Position numbers and translations under genes: made by a program
The notes under the pieces: generated by a model
The model's database searches: none
The model's input: the letters and a program-made list of their open reading frames with translations, nothing else
Told to the model about the DNA's origin: nothing
Assembly (NCBI GenBank): GCA_018993265.1
Contig: JAGKSW010000123.1
Coordinates: forward strand, 20,122-84,121
Source of the DNA: Nostoc sp. TH1S01
Lineage (GTDB): Bacteria > Cyanobacteriota > Cyanobacteriia > Cyanobacteriales > Nostocaceae
Length of the DNA: 64,000 nucleotides
Direction: 5' to 3'
Shown here: in pieces, positions 54,123 to 63,664 of the stretch
Numbering within the stretch: the stretch's first letter is position 1
Layout: every line of letters starts with the position of its first letter

Positions 54123-54218
54123 ATTCAATTGAAAATTGCCACATACTTAAATCAAGTCAAGGCACTTCCAGCCAGAGACAAACAAGTGTAAGTTAATGCT
54201 TTTTTTCAGGAGAAAATC

Positions 54219-54539
54219 ATGTCTACAACAAATGTGAATTCTGGGTCAGAATTAGGCGTAACATTAGGAGGATGGACTCCTTTTACTTGCAATATCACTA
54301 AAGAAGCATCTGAAGTATTTGAAGAAATTTTCAAAGATTTTGTTGGTGTATCATACAGTCCAGTAGCATTTGCAACTCAATTCGTTTCAGGAATCAATTA
54401 TAGATTTTTATGCAATGCACAACCCGTATATCCTGATGCCGTTAATCATGCAGCTATAGTTGATATATATAAGCCAATACATGGCTCTGCTCATATCACG
54501 GAAATCAAAATGATTAAAGATGTAGCTTATGGAAAATAA
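54219..54539 (+). CDS. Small cystatin (stefin)-like protein
   Basis: This 106-residue cytoplasmic-looking protein begins after TTCAGGAGAAAATC (good Shine-Dalgarno). Its features match stefins in order: an N-terminal Gly-Gly (LGGWTP), a helix (EASEVFEEIFKDFVGVSYSPV), the inhibitory loop QFVSGINYRFL (QxVxG followed by NY, as in QVVAGTNY of stefins), and a final strand pair (IVDIYKPI, HITEIKMI). Stefins block papain-like cysteine proteases. A role against self or foreign cysteine proteases is inferred. It stands between the AAA-like gene and a sigma factor gene. There is no signal peptide. Confidence 0.75.
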   Translation: MSTTNVNSGSELGVTLGGWTPFTCNITKEASEVFEEIFKDFVGVSYSPVAFATQFVSGINYRFLCNAQPVYPDAVNHAAIVDIYKPIHGSAHITEIKMIKDVAYGK

Positions 54540-55138
54540 ATTATTCCATACGCAATCCTTATAGCAAAGTGCTGAGTCACCGAAGTTTGCAAGGCCGGGG
54601 GGAACCCCCGCACGCAACTTCTCGCTGAATGCTGAGGGAAAACCCAGGTTTTCCAAGGCTTTGAGCAATCAATATTGTCCTAACACATCTGGCTACGGCT
54701 ATATAATCAGTAACTTGATCTTCTAATACAGACAGATGGAATCAAGCAAAACATTGGGTTAAAAACTATTGCTTGGATCAGTTTTTAACTACCAACAATA
54801 TCCACTCATATGGGCTCAATTGAGTTTTCAGATTCTTGAATTTGACTGAATTAAGCTGAAAAACATCTAGTTTGCATATCTAAATGAGATTAAACTCTTG
54901 TGGGGTGGGACGGAAAGCCCGCCCATGTTATGCAAGTTAAATGCTGATTAGCTTACTAACTTTAAAGATCAAGTTTCAGACCACTACCAAATTTAAACTT
55001 TGGTGGCTCTTGTTCAGGAGGGGTCGGAATCCCCTTCTGAACAAAACATTCTGTTTTCTCCTTTCTTCAATAGACTATTTTAAAAAGCAATTTTGATTGG
55101 CTTTGTTAATTTTTAATTGCCTTTTTCAGCAAAAAATT
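54540..55138. other. Intergenic region with hairpins before the sigma factor gene
   Basis: About 600 bp with no gene. It contains a GGGGGGAACCCCC hairpin core near 54598-54610, CTGAATTT-type words at 54822-54861, and a strong hairpin at 55012-55042. Confidence 0.55.
55012..55042. terminator. Hairpin GTTCAGGAGGGG upstream of the sigma factor gene
   Basis: GTTCAGGAGGGG pairs with CCCCTTCTGAAC (one G-T pair) around TCGGAAT, followed by AAAACATTCTGTTTTC. It lies about 100 bp before the sigma gene start, so it may be a terminator of earlier transcription or a leader structure. Confidence 0.5.
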
Positions 55139-55783
55139 ATGTTTAATTACCCCGTAGAGACTAGACTAATTTCTGGCGGCTGCACTGAAGATATAGGTAC
55201 ATTTTTTTGGCAATATTGGCAACAAAATCAAGATTATCTTTATCGTTGCTGCCTCAAGTGGATGGGTGGAAACCCTATTGATGCGGAAGATGCGCTCAGT
55301 CGGGCGATGTTGAAAGCTTGGAAGAACACGCAAAAGAATGCGGGAGAAATTACTAATTTTAAAGCTTGGCTGATGACGCTGACTCGGAATCTCTGCGTGG
55401 ATATTCATCGAGAACGCAGTCGGGGGGCGAATCGAGTTGAAGATATAGAAAATTACGCATCTGATGAGGAGCAAGGAATGGTTGATATTGACAATACGCC
55501 CTTATGTGCAATCGAGACTGACGAAAGAAAGATGGTGATTCGTCGGGCTATTCATAACTTACCCACGAGGCTGCGCGAGACGTTTATTCTGCACTTTTAT
55601 CAAGAACTTTCTTATCCAGAGATTGCCGAACAACAAGATATTTCCTATCAGAATGTCTGCAAGCGGATTTCCCAGGCGCGGAAGATTTTGCAACAGGAGT
55701 TGAGGGGATATTTTATCGAGGCGGAGGAAACGGATAGGGATAAATCTGTGACACCAACTGTAACGGAGCCGGAAATAGGGTAA
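55139..55783 (+). CDS. ECF-type sigma-70 family sigma factor
   Basis: From ATG 55139 the protein is 214 residues. The N-terminal region has region-2 features (YLYRCCLKWMGGNPIDAEDALSRAMLKAW, NFKAWLMTLTRNLCVD, with the DAED pattern that binds core RNA polymerase). The C-terminus has region 4 (FILHFYQELSYPEIAEQQDI, then SYQNVCKRISQARKILQ), a helix-turn-helix contacting the -35 element. There is no anti-sigma gene adjacent. Upstream TTG 55097 would add 14 residues of doubtful value. It sits among AAA-like signalling genes, which may control or be controlled by it. Confidence 0.87.
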   Translation: MFNYPVETRLISGGCTEDIGTFFWQYWQQNQDYLYRCCLKWMGGNPIDAEDALSRAMLKAWKNTQKNAGEITNFKAWLMTLTRNLCVDIHRERSRGANRVEDIENYASDEEQGMVDIDNTPLCAIETDERKMVIRRAIHNLPTRLRETFILHFYQELSYPEIAEQQDISYQNVCKRISQARKILQQELRGYFIEAEETDRDKSVTPTVTEPEIG

Positions 55784-55928
55784 ATGTCCCAGAGGAATGG
55801 AGGAGTTGAAGCGAGAGCAGAATAGCCAGTACTTGCAGTACGATCGCCTGCTCTTGTAGGATGCGTTAATGCAATGTAACCCAAGTTCCCCATTATCTGG
55901 AAAGCGCTCACTGTAATGAGAGAAGATT

Positions 55929-55980
55929 GAAAGGCGATCGCTGTTTATTTGATTTGTTTACAATAGAGCGATCGCCTTTC
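55929..55980. terminator. HIP1-bearing inverted repeat between convergent genes
   Basis: GAAAGGCGATCGCT and its exact complement are separated by 24 bases. It lies between the sigma gene (+) and the HTH-AAA gene (-), which converge here, so a bidirectional terminator is plausible. Confidence 0.6.
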
Positions 55981-56053
55981 CAAATTATCCAAAAACTCTG
56001 TTGCTATCTTACAGCGTAACAGAGCGATCGCTGACTGTTGAGTCTACCTGAAA

Positions 56054-57445
56054 TTAGCTGAAATTCACCATCTTACCAAAATAACTGCGATATAACTGAC
56101 AGCGTGGCTCCACTTCATTACCCGCCAACTTTACCAAACCCATACTCTGTAACTGGTAAGCAGATATGCTTTCCACCCTTACAGGTTTAGTAGAAGTAAT
56201 CACCGTTTGAAAAGCTGACATCAATTTCGGATCTTGTTGCAAACTCAACCAATATTCCCGCAAATGATGACGATAAATACCTGCATCTGTTATCGCTTCT
56301 GCTAACAGTTGCTCAAGGGTAATATCGGGGGAATTTTTGAGATGAGAAAATGCCAGCTGCAACAAATAAGGATGACCACCAACCAATTTCATTAAAGGGT
56401 CTACTAATGATGAATCTTCTGATAATCCATATTGTCGGGCAAATTCCTGCACTTGCTCTTTAGTGAATTCTGGTAACTCAATGGGTACGCCGACATTAAA
56501 AGGCGACTGATTAATATTTAACCGGATATAAACATCGGTAGCATGAGCGATGGCTAATCGCAGCTTTTTCCAATTTGGACGGCTTCTGGCTTTCTCATAC
56601 CAAGAGCGCAACAATCCAAAAAAGTCTTCATAAACTTCAGGATAAGGAAACAGTACATCCACATCATCTAAGTATAAAACTAATGGGTTGTCAGCATCAG
56701 CTAAGAGGTATTCTTCTAAATAAGTTGTGCAACTTACCTTAGCACCCATACCTTCTTCATCCCAATATTCATCTAATCTATTGGGTAACTTGAGTTCTCG
56801 GCTGAGATTGAGACAAAACCAACGCAAAAATTTATTCAGGTTGGTAAAGTGAGTTTTCCGATCTGCCATCTCTAAACTTAAATTTACTGTGCGATAGCCC
56901 TCTTTTACCACTTTAGCTAATACCCTTTCCATAAGGGAAGTTTTACCCATTAATTTAGGTGCTTTGAGCCTAATTAGTGAACCAGGTTGTAACAAAGTTT
57001 CATAGCAGATAAATTCAATGGTAAATCTCTCTACATATAATTCTGTAACTACTAAACTTTGTTTAGTTTGGTTTGAAGATTGCAGTGGTATGGTTTCTTT
57101 CAGCTTGTGATGTTTTGCTGTATTCTTAGTAGTCGCTGATTCTGATGTCAGTACATCAGTTTGAGATGTAGAGCTATTTTCCCAACTCCGCTTTAAGGCT
57201 TCCTTAAAATTACTTTTTTTTACTTTCTCTCCTAAAGCATCTGTTAGTAAGTTCCAGAGTTTTGGTGCAACATCTTGGCTAATATAACTTGTTGCATACT
57301 GATGTCTAGCAGCAATTTGGTCGTATTCATATCTTTCCCAAGCTCCTTTAATAACAATGATTTCAACATCACTTAACTTTCTATAGAACTTGGAAAAAAC
57401 TGCTTGGTTAGCAATTTTAATTGCCTCATCTAAATCAAAATTCAT
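56054..57445 (-). CDS. vMAP-type HTH plus AAA-like ATPase
   Basis: The 463-residue protein has an N-terminal helical/HTH region (residues 1-85: IANQAVFSKFYRKLSDVEII, YDQIAARHQYATSYISQDVAPKLWNLL, LGEKVKKSNFKEAL) like the N-terminal HTH of cyanobacterial vWA-MoxR-associated and STAND-type proteins. A Ser/Thr/Lys-rich linker (about 90-135) leads to an AAA-like domain with Walker A KLMGKTS (164-170) and LYLDDVD. That domain matches the C-terminal AAA domain of the 906-aa protein (DEYWDEE, LRSWYEKA, INQSPFNVGVPIEL). It may bind DNA or a partner through the HTH. The biological input is unknown. Confidence 0.82.
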   Translation of the reverse strand: MNFDLDEAIKIANQAVFSKFYRKLSDVEIIVIKGAWERYEYDQIAARHQYATSYISQDVAPKLWNLLTDALGEKVKKSNFKEALKRSWENSSTSQTDVLTSESATTKNTAKHHKLKETIPLQSSNQTKQSLVVTELYVERFTIEFICYETLLQPGSLIRLKAPKLMGKTSLMERVLAKVVKEGYRTVNLSLEMADRKTHFTNLNKFLRWFCLNLSRELKLPNRLDEYWDEEGMGAKVSCTTYLEEYLLADADNPLVLYLDDVDVLFPYPEVYEDFFGLLRSWYEKARSRPNWKKLRLAIAHATDVYIRLNINQSPFNVGVPIELPEFTKEQVQEFARQYGLSEDSSLVDPLMKLVGGHPYLLQLAFSHLKNSPDITLEQLLAEAITDAGIYRHHLREYWLSLQQDPKLMSAFQTVITSTKPVRVESISAYQLQSMGLVKLAGNEVEPRCQLYRSYFGKMVNFS

Positions 57446-57919
57446 AAAATCAAGGGTAAGTTTTTTCTGGAATTAACTTTTTATGAATGAAAAGCTGTAT
57501 ATAAATATATATTGAATGAATTATGTATTACATTTAAATTAAAAATGTAATATATAAGAGTCTTGTTCATGTTTTACAATAATATATTTAATTTCCCGGC
57601 TTCTAGTCTATCAATTAAATTTACTACTATTAACTTCAACACTAGGTAAGCTAATTCCAGAATTAGAGTAACCTTGTATGCGGTCACTTTTGATAATGCG
57701 ATCGCACCATCTTTCAATTTTTTACTTCGTCCTTGGGTTGCCAATTTATATAAAATTAATTTATTACTTCATTCATAATTGCCCTACACATATAATAATT
57801 ACCAATAATTAATCTAAAAAATTTAGTCATTTTTTTATAAAGTTTTGTTATTAATAATCTTTGATTTCTATAGCAATTTTTTAATAAAAAATAGTTAAAA
57901 TTGTGGTATTTATTATAGA
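57446..57919. other. AT-rich intergenic region
   Basis: About 470 bp with no gene or clear repeat. It would hold the promoter for the HTH-AAA gene (minus strand, from 57445 leftward) and the 3' end region of the kinase gene. Confidence 0.5.
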
Positions 57920-60900
57920 TTACTGATTTTCTTCAATCCAACTGTTGGTAAAAATCAATTCATAAATCCTATTGTGGATTTTTAAATGCCCTTGTTGTTT
58001 AATTACTAAGCCTGACAATAATAATTCCCTAGCTTCTGGAGTATCAACAGCAATTAGTTGTTTTAACTCTAAAACTTGACGATAGAGTGCCAATATTTTA
58101 CTAGTTTCATACTCTCCTTTGAGGATGCGATCGCGTATTGTTCTTAAATGTTCTGGTTCATCTTGGGATTCCCAATTTTTGATAATATTTGTGCGAATTA
58201 AATTCTCTACCCATACTTTTTCACTTGTTTCGGGGACAGCAGATGATAAACTACAAATAAGTTGACAAATTTTTTGAGTTAAAAACGGCTGTCCATTCGT
58301 CCAAAACAAAACTTCTTTAAGTACTGCTTGCGGGTTTCTCACTTTGTCAGACAAACCTTGTAGCAAAGGTTGCGCTTCGTGAATTTGGAAGCCGTTAAGT
58401 TGAATTGCCTGACCAATATTAAACGGTGTGCGGCGATAATCAGTAATTAAATCTCTAGGCGTAGCAACACCAAATAACGCAAAACACAAGCGTTTATACT
58501 TTGGATTAATAGAACGCTGGTTATAGCAAGAGCGAACTAACGCAAAGAAGTCATTAACTGAAAAATCTAAACCTAAAACACTATCAATCTCATCTAAAAA
58601 AATGACTATTTGAGGTTGTGTATCCTCTGATAATTTTACTTCGCTTAACAGCACTTCTTCCAAAAATCTACTCAATCGCTGTACAGGAGAAATATCTAGT
58701 TTTTCTTGCCACCAATTTTTTAGATTTATCCTATCTAATAGGTCAAAACCTTGCCACAATTCCACAGCTAATCCCTTATACCATTGTTCAGGAGTAATAT
58801 TTTCGTTGCCTATTCGCGTCATATCGATAGCCGCGCAACAAAAACCCTCTTGCTGTAAATGGTGCATCATCCGTACCATCAAACTTGATTTACCCATCTG
58901 CCGCGTATTTAAGATGTAAGAAAACTCTCCATTTCGCAATGCTTTGTAGAGGTGTCTATCCGCCGAACGTACTACATAAGTAGGCGCATCAATTGGCAAG
59001 CTACCACCTACTTGATAATCATAGATTTCTGCTTGTTCGCTACTTTTGAGCAGCGCATTTTCAAATTCTAATTTCGCTTGAGTTGCTTTAAGAATTTCTA
59101 GAGTTTGTGATAGTTCTTGGGTACGTTCTGCAACTTTCTGTTCTAGAGTTGCGTAAAGGCGAGAATTTTCAATAGAGATTGCGGCTTGGCTAGATAGGAT
59201 ATTTAAAACTTGGACGCGCTCTGGTGTAAATGCACTTGTTGTGAGATTATTCTCTAAATATACAATGCCACTCAGTTTCCCTTGAGTAAGTAGGGGAATG
59301 CAGAGAATTGATTTAGGTTGAGTGGCTATAATGTATGGGTCAGTAATAAATTGTTTGTCACAGGTGGCATCATTAATAACTATATTTTCCTTGGTATGGG
59401 CAACATAGTTAATGATAGATACTGAGAGCAATGGTGTTTGATTAGAGTTATTTTCTGAGTAAACAGGAATAGATTGTAGTATTGTAACATCCTCAGTATC
59501 TACCGAGGCGATCGCTTCAATCACCCACATATCTTGAGAACGCAGCAGCAAAAAGCCTTTTTCAGCGCCAGCATTCTCAATCATGATCTTCATTAACTTT
59601 TCCAGCAACTTGCTCAATATAATTTCTTCAGCTAGAGCTTGGGATGCTTTAGTTACCGTTGTTAAATCCAGAATTTTTCCATCACTTTCTGTGGTAGATG
59701 TAGTTGTACTCAGGCTTTTTATTTCTCTACTGACACTACCTATAAAATATTGTGGATATTCTTCTTCTAATTGTTGAACTTTGGCTTTAGCTCCCCAACG
59801 AGCGTAACAGTGATGGGCATTTCTGAGATATAACTGACCAATTTCTTCGCGTCCTAAGTATAAATAAAATTCTGCTGCTCTTTCGTAAGCTAGTGCTTCT
59901 TCGTGGATAAATTCATATTTTTTAGCACCTTGAATAGCTCGTTCATAAAGTTCTTCCGCTTCCCAATTTCGCCCTAATATTCGTGCTTTTTCTGCTGCGA
60001 CTAAATCATATTTATGTTGGAAATTTTCTAAGCAGTGACTAGCCCATATTTTCATGTCCTCTTGATTTTTATCTACCTGCTCAATAAATTCTTTTTGTTG
60101 CTTTACATCACAAGCGTTATAAAGAGCAAGCAAACTCAAAGAAAAATAAAAATTATGCTGTAAAGCAGGTAAAAATGTGCTGCAAGCGTCAATATGTCTT
60201 TTTGCATTAATCGCGTTAGCGACAGCCTGATGATAATCTTTAAAAAAATAGCAGTAACTTGTTACAACAAAATATCTGATAAATAACAACCATTCGTTAT
60301 TATCTTGCGTTAAATCTTTCAACAATACATTTTTATTATGTATTAATTTGGCTACAATGCTTTGGCATATCTCAATATAATTATATGAATATCTTTGTCG
60401 CCATTTCAATATTTGTCTACTATACTTAGTATAATTATGCTCTACATTATCTAAATTATTGCCTCTAAAGAACTGGAGCAAGCAATAGTCTATGACTGTG
60501 TAACTAGCAAATTCATAGTCTCCTATATCTATAGCTATTTGATATGCTTCTAGCAATTTTTCTTCTGCAATTTTATTTTGAATAGACTCTTTCCAATGCC
60601 ATAAGCAAATATAGTAGTAATGTACTACTAGGGCTTGTATGGTATGGTTATTAAATTTTGCAAGTAGTTTTATAGACAGATTACCAAACTCAAGTCCTAA
60701 ATGAATATCTCCCCTGAAACATAAAATCATTCCATAATAAAGATATATACTAGGAGATTGAGGAGGATTTCCATATTGAAGACAGAGATGTACCTGAGTT
60801 AATCTAACTAAAATAGATAAGGGAAAATTTATAGTTAATGTAGCAGAAATCATCTGCTGTAGCATTGATATTATAGCAGTATATTTTAAATCATCCATTA

Positions 60901-63664
60901 AATAGTAGTTAGTTAAATCTTCTAGACTTATCTTATTCAATAAGAAATCTATTTCTTTTTGTTTTTTATCAATTTCTTTTTGTATTTCACTTGCTTCTAT
61001 TGGTAAATATATTGCTAATTCTGCCAGAGCTTTTCGTCCAGTATCTATTATTTTTTCTGGTTTTAATTGAGCATAATATGAGAAATTTATGATATCGTAT
61101 ACTCTTACTTTTTCTATATCTTGTTTAGCATATTTGAGAATTATTTCAGATAAATCTTCTACTTGCTCAAATTTTGTTGTTAATGCAAAAGCTTCCAAAT
61201 ATTCTATGTATATTTCAATAGTTAATTCATATTCATCCTCCCAACTATTTACTAATAATGCTTTTGTTGCATTTTCAAAATATTGCAAAGCTGATTCATA
61301 AGCTGTTGAGCCTTTTGCTTTTTTTCCAGCCTGAAGATTTAATCTAGCTAACTCCTTTTTTTCTAGTTTGTCACTAATTAAATCTATTCCTTCATTGAGT
61401 TGGTTGACAATATTAAATATATTTTCTAATAATTCATCTTGTAGAGTATTTGCCAATAAATGACGACCTATTTCTAGATGTAGTGGTTTTTTAGCATCTT
61501 CTTGAATTAGAATATAAGCTGCTTGTTGAACTCTGTCATGTAAAAATTTATAATTTATAAATTTAGGATATTTTGGTATAAAATTAAAGGATATGTTGTC
61601 AGTAGTATTTAAAACTTCCTCCTCACTCCACAGTAAGGGTACTTTATAATCATTACTTAATGGAATAATCCATCCTTCTTTGAGTGCTGGCTCTAATTCT
61701 TGAGCAGTAAGATTTTGAGATTTTTTATTGACGATGGAAAGAACTTCTAAAGTAAATTTATTTCCTATACAAGCAGCTAATTTCAAAACATTCTGGGTCT
61801 TATCATCTATTTTTTCAATCTTTCTAACCATCAAATCAACTACATTATCCGTTATTCCTATTTCTTGAATTTGCTGAATATCCCAATGCCAAAGACATGG
61901 TTTATGTTCTCCTTGATTAATGGGAGCTTGAAGACCTTTAAATACTAAGAGTTTTTCTTTGTATAATGTTCGGAGTAATTGAGTAATAAAGAAAGAATTA
62001 CCAGCAGTTTTTTTAATTACTAACTCTGCTAAAGTTTGTACCTCCTCTTGAGAGCAATTTAGGGTATCGGCAATTAATTGTTTAATATGGTTTATTCTCA
62101 AAGGTTGAAGTATGATTTGATTAACTGTAGCTTCAGTTTTTTTAATTTGCTCTAATATTTGCATTAAAGGATGGGTAGGACTGACTTCATTATCTCGGTA
62201 TGCTCCGATAATCAATAAATATTGGCTGTCTCCATTGATAATTAATTTTTCAAGTAAATTCAAAGACGGTAAATCTGCCCATTGTAAGTCATCTAAAAAG
62301 ATAGCTAAAGGGTGTTCCTTTTGACTAAAAATTTGAATAAATCTAGCCAAGAATAAGTTAAACCGATTTTGCGCTTCATTTGCTCCTAGTTGCTCAACAG
62401 GTGGCTGTTTATCTATAATCTTTTCTAATTCAGGAATGATATCAATAATTATTTGACCATTATTTCCTAAAGCTGCTAGAATTTTTTCTTTCCAAGTTTT
62501 TAGTTTTATTTCTGGTTCACTTAAAAGTTGACGGACTAAACCTTGAAAAGCTTGTGAAATAGCTGCATAGGGAATATCTCTTTGCAACTGGTCAAATTTA
62601 CCATTAATAAAGTATCCTCTTTGTTTTGCAATTGGCTGATGAATTTCATTGACTAATGCCGATTTACCGATACCTGAATAACCACCAACCATAATTATTT
62701 CTGTCTTCCCTTGACTGACTCGCTCAAAAATGGTTAATAATTGATTAATTTCCTTCTCTCTTCCATAGAGTTTTTGAGGAATATAAAATTTATCATAAAT
62801 ATCTAGACTTCCTAAAGTAAACTGAGAAATTTGACCTGTAGTCTTTAATTCCTGAAGACAGGCTTCTAAATCTGCTTTGATTCCACACGCACTTTGATAT
62901 CTTTCCTCTGGGGTTTTAGATAACAATTTGATAATGATATTAGATAATGTTAAAGGAACTGAAGCAATCAGTTCCTTTGGCCTTTTTGGGTGTTGTGCAA
63001 TATGACAATGGACTAATTCTATAGGATCATTGGTAGGAAAAGGGAGTTGATTTGTTAACAGTTCATAGAAACTGACACCTAAAGAATAAAAATCACTCCG
63101 ATAATCTATACCCCGGTTCATTCTGCCAGTTTGTTCTGGAGAAATATAAGCTAATGTTCCTTCTAATTGATTGATGTTGGCAACTGTCTGATTTTCTTGA
63201 GATAAACGGGTAGAAATACCAAAGTCAATAATTTTTAGTTGTCCAGTTTTTTGGTTATAGACAATGTTAGAAGGGTTAATATCTTTGTGGATAATATTAG
63301 CAGCATGAATAGCTGCTAAACTCTCAGTAGCTTGAATAGCAATTGTGATAAATTGTTCTAATGTGAACTGCATTTTGGACTTTAACAGGTTTAAAGATTG
63401 GCCTCCAAAGTCCTCTAATAGCATAATTAAACTATTTTTATATCGCTTCAAATCATAAGCTTTAATAATACAATCTGCATTTAAATAACGAGTAATTTCA
63501 TATTCTTGTTTATATCGATTTAATTCTGAATGAGTGGGATAATTTTCTTTGAGAATCTTCAGAATAATCGGTTGGTTATCTGGCTTGAGAACACCACGAT
63601 AAACCAACGAATTAGGACTTTCATAAATTTTCTCATTAATTTGGTAATTTATGATGCTATCCAT
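57920..63664 (-). CDS. Ser/Thr kinase-ATPase-GAF multidomain protein ending in an AAA-like domain
   Basis: This 1914-residue protein begins with a Ser/Thr kinase (ILKILKE with Lys36; HKDINPSN 126-133; DFG 147-149; GTLAYISPEQTGR). An AAA_16-type ATPase (Walker A GYSGIGKS 328-335; LAIFLDDLQWADL) is followed by a helical repeat-rich region of about 650 residues. A GAF domain (about 1360-1520) and a coiled coil (VAERTQELSQTLEILKATQA) come next. In the usual cyanobacterial multi-kinases that coil leads to a histidine kinase. Here it leads to an AAA-like domain (GGSLPIDAPTYVVRSADRHLY, RQMGKSS about 1587, IFLDEID) like the first AAA of the 906-aa protein. Role: signal integration, inputs unknown. 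Confidence 0.88.
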   Translation of the reverse strand: MDSIINYQINEKIYESPNSLVYRGVLKPDNQPIILKILKENYPTHSELNRYKQEYEITRYLNADCIIKAYDLKRYKNSLIMLLEDFGGQSLNLLKSKMQFTLEQFITIAIQATESLAAIHAANIIHKDINPSNIVYNQKTGQLKIIDFGISTRLSQENQTVANINQLEGTLAYISPEQTGRMNRGIDYRSDFYSLGVSFYELLTNQLPFPTNDPIELVHCHIAQHPKRPKELIASVPLTLSNIIIKLLSKTPEERYQSACGIKADLEACLQELKTTGQISQFTLGSLDIYDKFYIPQKLYGREKEINQLLTIFERVSQGKTEIIMVGGYSGIGKSALVNEIHQPIAKQRGYFINGKFDQLQRDIPYAAISQAFQGLVRQLLSEPEIKLKTWKEKILAALGNNGQIIIDIIPELEKIIDKQPPVEQLGANEAQNRFNLFLARFIQIFSQKEHPLAIFLDDLQWADLPSLNLLEKLIINGDSQYLLIIGAYRDNEVSPTHPLMQILEQIKKTEATVNQIILQPLRINHIKQLIADTLNCSQEEVQTLAELVIKKTAGNSFFITQLLRTLYKEKLLVFKGLQAPINQGEHKPCLWHWDIQQIQEIGITDNVVDLMVRKIEKIDDKTQNVLKLAACIGNKFTLEVLSIVNKKSQNLTAQELEPALKEGWIIPLSNDYKVPLLWSEEEVLNTTDNISFNFIPKYPKFINYKFLHDRVQQAAYILIQEDAKKPLHLEIGRHLLANTLQDELLENIFNIVNQLNEGIDLISDKLEKKELARLNLQAGKKAKGSTAYESALQYFENATKALLVNSWEDEYELTIEIYIEYLEAFALTTKFEQVEDLSEIILKYAKQDIEKVRVYDIINFSYYAQLKPEKIIDTGRKALAELAIYLPIEASEIQKEIDKKQKEIDFLLNKISLEDLTNYYLMDDLKYTAIISMLQQMISATLTINFPLSILVRLTQVHLCLQYGNPPQSPSIYLYYGMILCFRGDIHLGLEFGNLSIKLLAKFNNHTIQALVVHYYYICLWHWKESIQNKIAEEKLLEAYQIAIDIGDYEFASYTVIDYCLLQFFRGNNLDNVEHNYTKYSRQILKWRQRYSYNYIEICQSIVAKLIHNKNVLLKDLTQDNNEWLLFIRYFVVTSYCYFFKDYHQAVANAINAKRHIDACSTFLPALQHNFYFSLSLLALYNACDVKQQKEFIEQVDKNQEDMKIWASHCLENFQHKYDLVAAEKARILGRNWEAEELYERAIQGAKKYEFIHEEALAYERAAEFYLYLGREEIGQLYLRNAHHCYARWGAKAKVQQLEEEYPQYFIGSVSREIKSLSTTTSTTESDGKILDLTTVTKASQALAEEIILSKLLEKLMKIMIENAGAEKGFLLLRSQDMWVIEAIASVDTEDVTILQSIPVYSENNSNQTPLLSVSIINYVAHTKENIVINDATCDKQFITDPYIIATQPKSILCIPLLTQGKLSGIVYLENNLTTSAFTPERVQVLNILSSQAAISIENSRLYATLEQKVAERTQELSQTLEILKATQAKLEFENALLKSSEQAEIYDYQVGGSLPIDAPTYVVRSADRHLYKALRNGEFSYILNTRQMGKSSLMVRMMHHLQQEGFCCAAIDMTRIGNENITPEQWYKGLAVELWQGFDLLDRINLKNWWQEKLDISPVQRLSRFLEEVLLSEVKLSEDTQPQIVIFLDEIDSVLGLDFSVNDFFALVRSCYNQRSINPKYKRLCFALFGVATPRDLITDYRRTPFNIGQAIQLNGFQIHEAQPLLQGLSDKVRNPQAVLKEVLFWTNGQPFLTQKICQLICSLSSAVPETSEKVWVENLIRTNIIKNWESQDEPEHLRTIRDRILKGEYETSKILALYRQVLELKQLIAVDTPEARELLLSGLVIKQQGHLKIHNRIYELIFTNSWIEENQ

